The notes under the pieces were generated by a model. The model saw only the letters and a program-made list of their open reading frames with translations, searched no databases and was not told where the DNA came from. A stretch of 64,000 nucleotides of DNA from Rariloculus sp963665575 (GTDB taxonomy: Bacteria; Pseudomonadota; Gammaproteobacteria; Steroidobacterales; Rariloculaceae): contig CAXXDW010000002.1 of NCBI GenBank assembly GCA_963665575.2, positions 103,073 through 167,072 of the forward strand. The letters are read 5' to 3'. Below, in pieces: positions 1-6,639 of this stretch (positions are counted from its first letter, which is position 1; each line of letters opens with the position of its first letter). The position numbers were made by a program, and so were the translations under genes.

Positions 1-2
1 TG

Positions 3-230
3 GAGAACCGCTGGGAGACGATGGTCGCGGACAAATTCGAGTTCGGATTCGCGGTCGAGTGGATGCGCAAGGATCTGCGCATCTGTCTGCAGGAAGCGCG
101 CGGCAACGGCGCGGAACTGCCGGTTGCCGCACTCGTCGACCAGTTCTATGCCGACGTCGAGAGCATGGGCGGATCGCGCTGGGATACGTCGAGCCTGATC
201 GCGCGGCTCAATCGTCGCGCCAAGGCCTGA
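3..230 (+). CDS. 3-hydroxyisobutyrate dehydrogenase-like protein, C-terminal part (partial)
   Basis: Only the C-terminal 75 or so residues lie in the window; the frame is open from the left edge and stops with TGA at 228-230. The visible part (KDLRICLQEARGNGAELPV, ALVDQFYADV, WDTSSLIARL) matches the all-helical NAD-binding-11 domain that closes beta-hydroxyacid dehydrogenases such as 3-hydroxyisobutyrate or tartronate-semialdehyde reductases. The conserved KDL lysine belongs to that domain. These enzymes oxidise or reduce short 3-hydroxyacids with NAD(P) in the cytosol. The catalytic N-terminal Rossmann domain lies outside, so the exact substrate cannot be named. Confidence 0.8.
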   Translation, partial: ENRWETMVADKFEFGFAVEWMRKDLRICLQEARGNGAELPVAALVDQFYADVESMGGSRWDTSSLIARLNRRAKA

Positions 231-369
231 TCGGGATGAGCGACCGAGTTCGGCGCGGCAGCGGCGGCCGAGCGCCGCGTAGTGCGCTGCGGCCTCCTTT
301 GGCATCCGCATTTCCTATTCGCTGACCTTGCGCAGCCGCCGCGTTGAGTCGCCGCGGCAACGATTGCGG

Positions 370-753
370 TCAGCCGGCCTTGAGGCGCCCGATCAGGCGG
401 TTGAGCAGAAAAAGCACGGACGGAACGGCCAGAATAGACGGCAGAAACGCGTCTCCCTCAAGAATTCCCACCAGGATGGCGCCCGCCATGGCCAGTAGCA
501 TCACGGCGTTGAGCCGGACGATCGCGAGCGACGCACCGTGCCACGGTCCCCTGGCGATCCTGCCGAACGACTTGAGAAAGATCAGCACGAGCGACACCGG
601 GTGAAGCACGTAGATGCTCACCACCACGAGCACCAGCCCGAAATCGAGCGCGCCGAAGCCCTGAATGCCAAGGAGCATCAAGGGAAAGATCAGTGCGAGC
701 AGACCCGCGGTCACGAGCGTCAGTACCTTCAGAACCGTCTGGACCGTATCCAT
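370..753 (-). CDS. small integral membrane protein of unknown function
   Basis: A 127-residue protein made almost entirely of hydrophobic segments: roughly residues 8-30, 35-60, 73-95 and 100-115 look like four membrane helices, with a basic C-terminus (RLIGRLKAG). I chose the ATG at 753; a TTG two codons upstream (759) would overlap the ankyrin gene's stop. The gene begins 2 bases after the ankyrin stop on the same strand, so the two are probably co-transcribed and translationally coupled. No family is recognised. Confidence 0.7.
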   Translation of the reverse strand: MDTVQTVLKVLTLVTAGLLALIFPLMLLGIQGFGALDFGLVLVVVSIYVLHPVSLVLIFLKSFGRIARGPWHGASLAIVRLNAVMLLAMAGAILVGILEGDAFLPSILAVPSVLFLLNRLIGRLKAG

Positions 754-755
754 GG

Positions 756-2516
756 TCAATCTGCCTGATCGTCCTGGTCCGCTGCCGCGGGTTCGGCGTT
801 CGCGTCGCGCAGTCTCTGCCAGGCTTCGGTTCCCTGAAGCGTCCGGTTCCGCTGCACGTAGTCCCAGGGCGTCTGACCGTTCCTTGCCTCGACCGTGGGT
901 ATTGCTCCGGCATCAAGCAACGCCAGCGCGATCCCTGGGCTTTCGTTCAACAGCGCCGCAACATGCAGCGACGTCGTCCCAAGCGTGCTGTGGCGTGCGT
1001 TGGGATTTGCACCGGCCGCAAGCAGCAATTCGACAATGGGCAGTTCTCCGGTTCGGGCTGCGGCCCAGTGCAGCGGTGTGGCGCCGCTGTCGTCCCGCTC
1101 CCAGACCGGAGCGCCAAGATCGAGCAGCGTCGCTATCATGTCGACGCTGGAGTTCCCGGCGGCCGCGACATGCAGGGGAGGCTGGCCTTCGTCCGTGCGG
1201 GCTGCGAGATTACCGCCGGCACTCACAAGCGTCCTGATCAGTTCCGGATTGTCGCCGATCGCTGCGGCGACGTGCAGGGCCGTCCAACCGTCCCTGCTGC
1301 GGGAGTTGGCGTCGGCGCCTCCGTCAAGGAGCGCCGAAATTGTCGCAGGATCGGGATTGTTCTGAACCGCAAGATGAAGCGGTGTCATGCCATTGCCCGA
1401 TGCCGCGTCGGGATTCGCGCTGCGGTCGACGATCGCCCGGACGACCGCGGAGTTGTTGCTGTTTGCGGCGTAGTGCAACGACGAATATCCGGACCAGTCG
1501 CCCCTGTCGACATCGATGTCCTGGGCGAGTAGTTCCGCAACGACATTCGGATTCTCGTTATTCGCTGCTGCCAGGTGCAACGGCATCAAGCCCTCGTGAG
1601 TGCGCGCGTACGGGTCCGCTCCCGCTTCAAGCAAAACGGAAATGATCCCGGGCGTGCTTGCATTGATCGCCGCGACGTGAAGGGGAGCAAGGCCATCGTC
1701 TGTGCGTGCGTCAAGGTTAGCGTCGCCGGCGAGCAGCATCGAAATCACCTCCGGGTTATCGTTGCGTTCGGCCGCCATATGCAGAGGCGTCGCATTATCT
1801 GCCGGCAATCGGGCGTTGGCGTCGGCACCCTGGACCAGAAGGGCCGCGAACACGTCTAGATCGTCGTTCCAGGCCGCCGCCCAATGTAACGGCGTCCAGC
1901 CGTTGCGATCGATCAGATTCGGATCGGCGTTTGTGGCAAGGAGGGCAGCAACAGCTTCGACGCCAATGTCGCGCGCGACCGCCAAATGCAGGGCCGAGCG
2001 GCGATCCGAGGTACGGGCATCGGGGCTTGCGCCGGCGGCGAGCAGGATGTCGACGGCGTCCTCGTCTTCGCGTCGCTGCACCGCCCAATGCAACGGCGTC
2101 CATTGGTTCACGTCTTCTGCATCGGGGTCGGCGCCGCCATCGAGAAGCGTGACGATCGTGTCGATATCGCTTGCCGATGCTGCAGCGACGTGCAGGGGGG
2201 ACATTCCGTTTTCGATGCGTGCTTCTGTGTCCGCGCCGGCGTCGATCAGGGCCGCGGCCATTCTGGCATCGTCGCTGTCTGTAGCCACCGTGTGCAGCGC
2301 TGTCCAGCCTCGCTCGTCGCGAGCATTGGGGTCGGCGCCCTGGCCGAGGCAACGTCGCACGTCATTGGCGTTCGCTGTTGCGAAGAACCTGTTCGAACCC
2401 CAGTCAACGCATTCGTCCTGGGCATGGATCGACCAAGGAGCCAACGCGAGTATGGTTGTCGCCGCCAAGCCTATGATCGAATGGAATTTTCCAGCTAGAC
2501 TTCCCAAAATCCGCAT
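756..2516 (-). CDS. secreted ankyrin-repeat protein (about 14 repeats)
   Basis: 586 residues. The ATG at 2516 is followed by a clear Sec signal peptide (basic MRILGSLAGK, hydrophobic IIGLAATTILALAPW, cleavage near IHA/QDE); the open frame runs further upstream but without a convincing start. From residue ~55 on, about 14 consecutive 34-residue units share TPLHxAA...LLxxGADPNAR, the ankyrin consensus, and the last unit is partial (QTPWDYVQRN). The protein is therefore a periplasmic or exported ankyrin solenoid, a fold that mediates protein-protein contacts. It is followed directly by a small membrane protein. Exported ankyrin proteins are common in host-associated bacteria, where some interfere with host phagocytes; that role here is inference. 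Confidence 0.9.
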   Translation of the reverse strand: MRILGSLAGKFHSIIGLAATTILALAPWSIHAQDECVDWGSNRFFATANANDVRRCLGQGADPNARDERGWTALHTVATDSDDARMAAALIDAGADTEARIENGMSPLHVAAASASDIDTIVTLLDGGADPDAEDVNQWTPLHWAVQRREDEDAVDILLAAGASPDARTSDRRSALHLAVARDIGVEAVAALLATNADPNLIDRNGWTPLHWAAAWNDDLDVFAALLVQGADANARLPADNATPLHMAAERNDNPEVISMLLAGDANLDARTDDGLAPLHVAAINASTPGIISVLLEAGADPYARTHEGLMPLHLAAANNENPNVVAELLAQDIDVDRGDWSGYSSLHYAANSNNSAVVRAIVDRSANPDAASGNGMTPLHLAVQNNPDPATISALLDGGADANSRSRDGWTALHVAAAIGDNPELIRTLVSAGGNLAARTDEGQPPLHVAAAGNSSVDMIATLLDLGAPVWERDDSGATPLHWAAARTGELPIVELLLAAGANPNARHSTLGTTSLHVAALLNESPGIALALLDAGAIPTVEARNGQTPWDYVQRNRTLQGTEAWQRLRDANAEPAAADQDDQAD

Positions 2517-2667
2517 ATTCCTGGTGAAGGTTGGATCATGCCGGTGTGAACGGACACGTTTCGCCGCCGGGTGGGGCGTACCGAATCTACCACACGCTGA
2601 TTCGGACGTGCTATTTCTGCGTGATTTGTCCACATTCAAACTTGCATGTCGGCGAACGCGTAGTAGC

Positions 2668-2934
2668 ATCGAAATCGATGGCACGGTCGAGGTGATTATG
2701 TTCAGGCAGGATGATCGGCTGGTGCTCGAGCCTGTGAGCCGGGACCGGTCGCTGCAGGAGGTTCTGTCCGAACTGCCCACCCTGGACGAGCATTTGCCGG
2801 CTATTGCCGACCCGCCGGTAGAACCCGAAGATATTTTTGACGTGCCGAAAGTTCGGTACATGCTCGACACGAATATTCTGTCCGAGCTGATTCGACGGCC
2901 TTGGGGGTCCATTGCCGGGCGCGTGATCTGGTAG
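2668..2934 (+). pseudogene. VapBC remnant: VapB tail run on into a truncated VapC start
   Basis: One frame carries a VapB-like stretch (IDGTVEVIMFRQDDRLVLEPV then PPVEPEDIF) that runs without a stop into a VapC PIN-domain start (YMLDTNILSELIRRP). In normal VapBC pairs the antitoxin stops here and the toxin starts anew. The PIN domain ends after about 20 residues (SIAGRVIW, stop at 2932), so the other acidic residues of the nuclease are missing. No N-terminal VapB half or start codon is in frame. I read this as a decayed toxin-antitoxin pair. Confidence 0.65.
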
Positions 2935-2989
2935 CGTGCGAATCTGGCGCATTGAATACACTCGCGTCGAACTACGAATGGAGCAAGTA

Positions 2990-3256
2990 ATGCGTATCGA
3001 GACGGAAATAAAGAAATGGGGTAACAGCCTTGCATTGAGGGTGACCGGCGCCATGGCCGAACTACCTCGATTCAAGCCCGGTACGCGGGTCACCGTCGAC
3101 GTGAGCGGGGACGGATTTGTCGTCAAGCGTGCGGGAGGGCGGATCGGAAAGTTCCGCTTTCCCCATGATGAAGCCGCGCTGTTGGCGGAAATGACTGCGG
3201 AAAACTCACATGCGGAAATGCTTGTAGGTCCGATCGGTCCCGAGATCGGCGACTAG
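2990..3256 (+). CDS. MazE/AbrB-type antitoxin
   Basis: 88 residues beginning MRIETEIKKWGNSLALRV, the swapped-hairpin AbrB DNA-binding fold typical of MazE/ChpI antitoxins (KWGNSLALRVP-like core). The C-terminal tail from residue ~45 is charged, as expected for the toxin-binding part. The ATG at 2990 is chosen because GGAG lies 6 bases upstream; an upstream ATG at 2978 would add only MEQV. It abuts a MazF start (3257) that is broken, so the antitoxin now has no intact partner next to it. A TACACT -10-like box lies about 30 bases upstream. Confidence 0.85.
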   Translation: MRIETEIKKWGNSLALRVTGAMAELPRFKPGTRVTVDVSGDGFVVKRAGGRIGKFRFPHDEAALLAEMTAENSHAEMLVGPIGPEIGD

Positions 3257-3361
3257 ATGGCCGCACCGCCCTATGTCCCCGAACGGCAGGACATCGTTTG
3301 GCTCGACTTCGAGCCGACCAAGGGCAAGGAGATCGGCAAGTACGGCCAGCGCTCGTGTTGA
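3257..3361 (+). pseudogene. MazF toxin, truncated after about 30 residues
   Basis: It starts one base after the mazE-like stop. YVPERQDIVWLDFEPTKGKEI is a typical MazF/PemK N-terminus. The frame then changes character (GKYGQRSC) and stops at 3359-3361, where MazF should continue with KYRPALVLS and run to about 110 residues. The break lies just before a direct repeat (3369-3682), so insertion of that repeat unit, with loss of the mazF 3' end, is the likely cause. The mRNA interferase activity must be lost. Confidence 0.75.
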
Positions 3362-3399
3362 GCAATCGCGAATCTTCCACCATTGCTCAAAAACACCGA

Positions 3400-3427
3400 T
3401 TGGATTGCGGTCGCGGCGTGCTAGGAT
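3400..3427 (+). promoter_or_regulatory. probable promoter, leaderless start
   Basis: TTGGAT (3400-3405), a 16-base spacer and TAGGAT (3422-3427). The ATG of the small gene lies only 7 bases after the -10 box, at about the expected transcription start, with no room for a ribosome binding site. The same arrangement is kept in the second repeat copy (4973-5000). Confidence 0.5.
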
Positions 3428-3434
3428 CGAGCGC

Positions 3435-3680
3435 ATGTCGCCGGAGATGTACACGATCATCAGCGTCGCCGTAGGTCTGGCGGCGCTCATTCTCAACGGC
3501 CAGCTCGGTACGCGCCGTGCTATCGCGGAGCTGCGCACGGAGATAATCGGCCTGCGCGGGGAAATCGCGGTGGTTCGTGAACAGCTTGCGGCGCTCGCAG
3601 AGCGCGTGGCTCGCCTTGAGGGCGCCATTCTCGGTCCCCACGATTTCGTTGGTGATATTGGCACTGGCAATGCTACGTAA
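3435..3680 (+). CDS. small membrane-anchored coiled-coil protein (copy A)
   Basis: 81 residues: a short N-terminus, one membrane helix (YTIISVAVGLAALILNG, residues ~5-22), then a coiled coil of charged heptads (RAIAELRTEIIGLRGEIAVVREQLAALAERVARLEG) and a Gly/Asp/Asn-rich tail. The N-terminus is identical apart from one residue to that of the protein at 5008-5295. It sits among TA modules but matches no toxin or antitoxin I know. A membrane-tethered oligomer facing the cytosol or periplasm is all that can be inferred. The start is the ATG shared by both copies. Confidence 0.7.
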   Translation: MSPEMYTIISVAVGLAALILNGQLGTRRAIAELRTEIIGLRGEIAVVREQLAALAERVARLEGAILGPHDFVGDIGTGNAT

Positions 3681-3687
3681 CTTGCCG

Positions 3688-3719
3688 GTGTATTCAATAT
3701 TGTTTAAGTGTGAATACAC
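3688..3719. promoter_or_regulatory. inverted repeat, probable ParD operator
   Basis: Perfect 8-base arms GTGTATTC (3688-3695) and GAATACAC (3712-3719) are separated by 16 bases, with a second palindrome CAATATTG just inside the left arm. It lies 21 bases upstream of the parD-like start. RHH antitoxins such as ParD bind such repeats to repress their own operon. Confidence 0.6.
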
Positions 3720-3740
3720 GATACGCGTTGAGAAGAGTTC

Positions 3741-4007
3741 ATGCGGCGCACGACCACTATGACGGTGCGCATCAGCGGTGCACTTAGCGACTTTGTCTCG
3801 GCCAACGTGGGCGAATCGGGGGCGTACGAGAGCGTCAGTGAGTACATTCGAGACCTGATTCGCCGCGACAAGGCTCGGGCCGAGCGGGAGGCCCTGGAGC
3901 TTCTGAAGGCCGAGCTGAAACGCGCCTTTGCTGCGCCGGACGAGTCCTACCACGAGCTGTCGGCTTCCGACGTGATCGCGAGAACCCGGCTGCTGCCGAA
4001 CGCATGA
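3741..4007 (+). CDS. parD: ParD-type ribbon-helix-helix antitoxin
   Basis: 88 residues. The N-terminus MRRTTTMTVRISGALSDFV is the RHH beta strand and helix; YESVSEYIRDLIRRDK is the conserved ParD second helix. The C-terminal half (LLKAELKRAFAAPDESYHEL) is the toxin-binding region. Its stop overlaps the start of the ParE-like gene by four bases (ATGA), the usual coupling of this family. A perfect inverted repeat just upstream (3688-3719) is the likely operator for autoregulation. Confidence 0.88.
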   Translation: MRRTTTMTVRISGALSDFVSANVGESGAYESVSEYIRDLIRRDKARAEREALELLKAELKRAFAAPDESYHELSASDVIARTRLLPNA

Positions 4008-4258
4008 CGCGGATACGCGTCCAGGAAGCGGCCGCAGCACGCATCGACGAAATCTACCGCTACGCCCGCAAGCGCTGGGGCGAGGCCCAGGCAGACGAAA
4101 ATGTCACCGGCTTGTTTGACGCATTCGAAGGCATCGCGGCCGACAAAGCCCAACTGTCTGACGAGGAACTCAAGGCGATGCTGTGCACGGCGAACCAGCA
4201 TCGCGAGGCGTACAGCCAATGGCGCGGCGATGTCATTTGGAACGGCCAATCGTGCTAG
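4004..4258 (+). CDS. parE: ParE-like toxin with a foreign or degenerate C-terminus
   Basis: 84 residues. The first ~45 (RIDEIYRYARKRWGEAQAD, LFDAFEGIAAD) fit ParE/RelE toxins well. ParE normally continues with a basic beta-sheet (around HFVYWR and ILHERM) that forms the active face; here the sequence switches to LSDEELKAMLCTANQHREAY and ends WNGQSC, with none of those strands. The likely reading is a 3' replacement by rearrangement, leaving a toxin fold that is incomplete and probably inactive, while ParD is intact. ParE poisons DNA gyrase in the family's well-studied members. Confidence 0.6.
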   Translation: MTRIRVQEAAAARIDEIYRYARKRWGEAQADENVTGLFDAFEGIAADKAQLSDEELKAMLCTANQHREAYSQWRGDVIWNGQSC

Positions 4259-4294
4259 AGTCGTAAAACGTTTTTCTGATCGATGGTGAGCACC

Positions 4295-4504
4295 ATGCAA
4301 CAGGTCAAGGTGTCCCCGAAGTTCCAGGTGGTCATCCCCAAGGCAGTGCGCGAGTCCCTTGGAATCCAACCCGGTCAGCGCCTGCAGGTCGTCTCCTACG
4401 GGGAGCGCATCGAGTTGGTGCCGGTGCGCGAGATCGGCGAGATGAGGGGATTTCTGGTCGGCATGGATCCGAAGTTCGAGCGCGAACCTGACCGTGAACT
4501 CTGA
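4295..4504 (+). CDS. AbrB/SpoVT-type antitoxin paired with a PIN toxin
   Basis: 69 residues, MQQVKVSPKFQVVIPKAVRESLGI, the textbook AbrB swapped-hairpin N-terminus, then GQRLQVVSYGERIELVPV. I chose the ATG at 4295 because GGTGAG lies just upstream; an ATG at 4283 would add four residues. The tail (MDPKFEREPDREL) is the toxin-contacting part. It is followed 2 bases later by a PIN-domain gene, so this is a VapBC-type module with an AbrB antitoxin, and looks intact. Confidence 0.85.
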   Translation: MQQVKVSPKFQVVIPKAVRESLGIQPGQRLQVVSYGERIELVPVREIGEMRGFLVGMDPKFEREPDREL

Positions 4505-4506
4505 TC

Positions 4507-4902
4507 GTGGCCGCGAACGCGCTCAATCTGGTCGACTCTTCCGGTTGGATTGAATTTTTCGTCGACGGTCCGAATGCTGGCAGGTTTGCGAATCCGCTCT
4601 CGGACGCCAGCCGGCTCGTGGTCCCGACCATCAGTGTCTACGAAGTCTTTCGGGTGGTCCTGCGCCAACGCGGCGAGGACGACGCACTTTGCGCGGCGGC
4701 CTTGATGAGCCGCGGTCGCGAGGTCCCGCTGTCATCTGCGCTTGCGCTGGAAGCGGCGCGACTCGCGCACATATGGGGGCTGGCAATGGCCGACGGGATT
4801 ATCCTGGCGACCGCGCGACTCAGCGGAGCGATGCTGTGGACCCAGGACATCGACTTCGAAGGTATGCCCGACGTCATGTACGTTGCGAACGTACCGGCCT
4901 GA
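4507..4902 (+). CDS. PIN-domain toxin (VapC-like ribonuclease)
   Basis: 131 residues starting from GTG, 2 bases after the antitoxin stop. The acidic PIN residues are visible: D in NLVDSSGWIEF, E in ISVYEVFR, D in LAMADGIILATA and D in MLWTQDIDFEG. Family members are Mg2+-dependent ribonucleases that cut tRNA or rRNA when released from the antitoxin. Length and motif order are normal, so the toxin looks functional. Confidence 0.88.
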   Translation: MAANALNLVDSSGWIEFFVDGPNAGRFANPLSDASRLVVPTISVYEVFRVVLRQRGEDDALCAAALMSRGREVPLSSALALEAARLAHIWGLAMADGIILATARLSGAMLWTQDIDFEGMPDVMYVANVPA

Positions 4903-4972
4903 CGCGGTCGGTCTGGAGGCGAACAGGCTGACTACACTGCCCGAATCTCGCACCAATGCTCAAGAACACCGA

Positions 4973-5000
4973 TTGGATTGCGGTCGCGGCGTGCTAGGAT
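4973..5000 (+). promoter_or_regulatory. probable promoter, leaderless start (copy B)
   Basis: TTGGAT, 16-base spacer, TAGGAT (4995-5000), then 7 bases to the ATG at 5008, exactly as in copy A. Confidence 0.5.
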
Positions 5001-5007
5001 CGAGCGC

Positions 5008-5295
5008 ATGTCGCCGGAGATGTACACGATCATCGGCGTCGCCGTAGGTCTGGCGGCGCTCATTCTCAACGGCCAGCGTGGGCTGCGGTCCCTGCGCAAG
5101 GAGCTGAACGAGCTGCGCAGTGAGATGCACCGCGAGTTCGCGGCGGTCCGCAAGGAGTTCGCAGCCGTGCGTTCGGAAATCGCGGCGGTTCGGGAGCAGG
5201 TCGCCGCGCTCGCCGAATGCGTGGCTCGCCTGGAGGGCGTCATTCTCGGTCCCCGCGATTTCGCTCGTGACACCGGCACGGGCAATACCACGTAA
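5008..5295 (+). CDS. small membrane-anchored coiled-coil protein (copy B)
   Basis: 95 residues and a paralogue of 3435-3680. It has the same helix MYTIIGVAVGLAALILNG, then a longer coiled coil in which FAAVRKE / FAAVRSE / IAAVREQ heptads are repeated, and the same tail (ILGPRDFARDTGTGNTT). The extra heptads indicate that this family changes length by slippage of 21-base units, as seen even more clearly in the protein at 6640-6933. Function unknown. Confidence 0.7.
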   Translation: MSPEMYTIIGVAVGLAALILNGQRGLRSLRKELNELRSEMHREFAAVRKEFAAVRSEIAAVREQVAALAECVARLEGVILGPRDFARDTGTGNTT

Positions 5296-5342
5296 CTGGA
5301 CTTTCGTATCGTCCATCGGGCACCAGGTCCGGTCATCCACCG

Positions 5343-5456
5343 TCAGCGACAGAGCAGTCTTGGATCGTCCGTCTCCTCAATGGGGGCGTTCAGGTAGGCG
5401 GCGATATCGTCCGGCGTTTGCGGCAGTACGCTGGCCCTACGAATCTTGATTGGCAT
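5343..5456 (-). pseudogene. fragment of a HigA-type addiction-module antidote
   Basis: 37 codons, MPIKIRRASVLPQTPDDIAAYLNAPIEE then DDPRLLCR. This resembles the first third of COG3636 antidote proteins (EDIAAYLNAALEEGDPRLL...), which continue into a helix-turn-helix. Here a stop follows at once and no helix-turn-helix is found downstream. It is too short to work alone and is read as a remnant. Confidence 0.5.
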
Positions 5457-5529
5457 TTCAGTTTCCGGTTGTCCGATTGCATTGCTAGCATTGCGTCGAT
5501 TGTCGCAACGGAACTGAGCGGAGCCGAGA

Positions 5530-5772
5530 ATGGCGAGCATCACCATCCGAAACATCGACGACGAGGTGAAGACACGGCTACGTGTGCGCGCAGCACAAAA
5601 CGGCCGATCCATGGAAGAGGAAGCCCGTCGCATCCTGCGCGAAGCGGTCAGGCGCAAGCAATACTCGCAAGATCTAGCGACGCTTATCGGCGCTCGGTTT
5701 GGGCTCTTGTGTGGAGTGGAGTTCGAGTTGCCGCCTCGAGAACCGGGTCGCGAGCCGCCCCTTTTCGACTAG
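5530..5772 (+). CDS. FitA-type (RHH/Arc) antitoxin, toxin partner lost
   Basis: 80 residues: ASITIRNIDDEVKTRLRVRAA and GRSMEEEARRILREAV form the ribbon-helix-helix typical of FitA-like and plasmid-stability antitoxins, followed by a proline-rich tail that would contact a PIN toxin. Ten bases after the stop an ATG ATC CTG begins, as FitB toxins do (MIILDTN), but after a few codons the DNA changes to a stretch that also ends the ParD-like gene (CTGCTGCCGAACGCATG at both places) and stops at 5872. So the toxin appears to have been replaced by rearrangement. A GCATTGC direct repeat at ~5478-5494 may be the operator. Confidence 0.8.
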   Translation: MASITIRNIDDEVKTRLRVRAAQNGRSMEEEARRILREAVRRKQYSQDLATLIGARFGLLCGVEFELPPREPGREPPLFD

Positions 5773-5879
5773 GCAGGCGGCGATGATCCTGCTGCTGCCG
5801 AACGCATGCACCAGGTCGGTCGATTCTCAACGAGATGCTGCGCTGGGCGAACGAGCTGCGCGAGGCGCATAGCTTGCGA

Positions 5880-6254
5880 CTATGCGAGATCGTCCAGGTC
5901 GAGTAATAGAGCAACGGCCAGAGCTTTCATGGTGCTGAGCGTCCCCTGCCGGTTCCCGCGCTCAAGCTGCGACAGGTAAGCCGCGCTGATGCCGGCGCGT
6001 TCGGCCAGTTCCTTGACGCTGAGACCGCGGTATTCGCGCCACACCCGTACGGTGTTGTCGCCATCAAGAATGCGGTTGGCATAGGCGGCCGGAATCAGCT
6101 CTTCTTCACCCGCCGCCAGGCGACGCCTGGCCGTATCGTATGCCTGTACATCGGCCAGGTCTTCGGCGGCTTTGGTCAGTTGTTCGTACTCTTTGAGCGG
6201 CAACACAACCATACGCTCGCCGCCCGGAGATTCGATCACTTGCACGCGTGGCAT
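5880..6254 (-). CDS. XRE-family antitoxin with Phd-like N-terminus
   Basis: 124 residues. The first ~50 (RVQVIESPGGERMVVLPLKEYEQL) resemble Phd/YefM-type antitoxin beginnings. Residues ~72-118 are an XRE helix-turn-helix (WREYRGLSVKELAERAGISAAYLSQLERG). It lies 12 bases downstream of a RelE-like reading frame on the same strand, giving the toxin-first order of higBA-type modules. The toxin gene is frameshifted (6267-6508), so this antitoxin or regulator is now alone. The ATG at 6254 gives a family-like N-terminus. Confidence 0.85.
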   Translation of the reverse strand: MPRVQVIESPGGERMVVLPLKEYEQLTKAAEDLADVQAYDTARRRLAAGEEELIPAAYANRILDGDNTVRVWREYRGLSVKELAERAGISAAYLSQLERGNRQGTLSTMKALAVALLLDLDDLA

Positions 6255-6266
6255 GACGGCAATTCC

Positions 6267-6508
6267 CTATTTGTAGATGCTTCCGCGAGGGCCGACATCA
6301 AGTACCTGCATGACGTCTTGCTGCACCTCGAAAATGACTCGCCATCCACCGACCCGCAGTCGATAGCCCTCGCGACCTCTCAGTTTCTAGCGTGCCGGGC
6401 GTGCGCATGAGGATCAGCCGCATAGTCGTCAATTCTGGCACGAACCCGGCATTGCTCGTTGGCCGACATTCTGCGCAGCGCGTGGGGCTCTACGTCAACA
6501 TCGCAGCC
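6267..6508 (-). pseudogene. RelE-type toxin broken by a one-base frameshift
   Basis: On the minus strand one frame reads VDVEPHALRRMSANEQCRV, ARIDDYAADPHAHARHAR and then stops. A second frame, starting at exactly that point, reads KLRGREGYRLRVGGWRVIF and EVQQDVMQVLDVGPRGSIYK, then TAG (6267-6269). Joined, the two give a complete RelE/ParE-family toxin with its GYRLRVGDWRV core and basic end. One base is missing in the short A-run near 6390. No good start codon is seen for the first half. It is either a real loss-of-function or a sequencing error. Confidence 0.7.
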
Positions 6509-6639
6509 GAAGGCGTGTCGTCGTCCATCGATTCCCGCCAAGCCGTCCACGGCTTCGAGTCCTTCCTGGGGCGCTTCTGACGAGCGCCAGGCACCGTTGC
6601 AACTGGCGCGATAGCGAGCCACCTGATCGGTGTTCTGGC

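Larger units (their letters stand above)
3369..3682 (+). repeat. direct repeat, copy A (contains a small membrane gene)
   Basis: Nearly identical to 4942-5297 over its first ~135 bases (promoter, start codon and membrane helix of the small gene) and again over the last ~120 bases. The middle differs by an indel of 42 bases, i.e. two heptads of coiled coil. The two copies flank parDE and the AbrB/PIN pair in the same orientation, so recombination between them would delete those TA genes. Confidence 0.8.
4942..5297 (+). repeat. direct repeat, copy B
   Basis: Second copy of the unit at 3369-3682 in the same orientation, 1.26 kb further on. It contains the same promoter, the same start and membrane helix, and a coiled coil longer by two heptads. 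Confidence 0.8.

Noticed and set aside
2385..2405. tRNA-like TTCGAACCCC stretch
   Set aside because: It lies inside the ankyrin reading frame and no cloverleaf can be built around it.
5783..5872. Possible FitB toxin start (MILLLPN...) after the FitA gene
   Set aside because: Only three or four residues agree with FitB before the DNA switches to a stretch shared with the parD end; too little to list as a gene.
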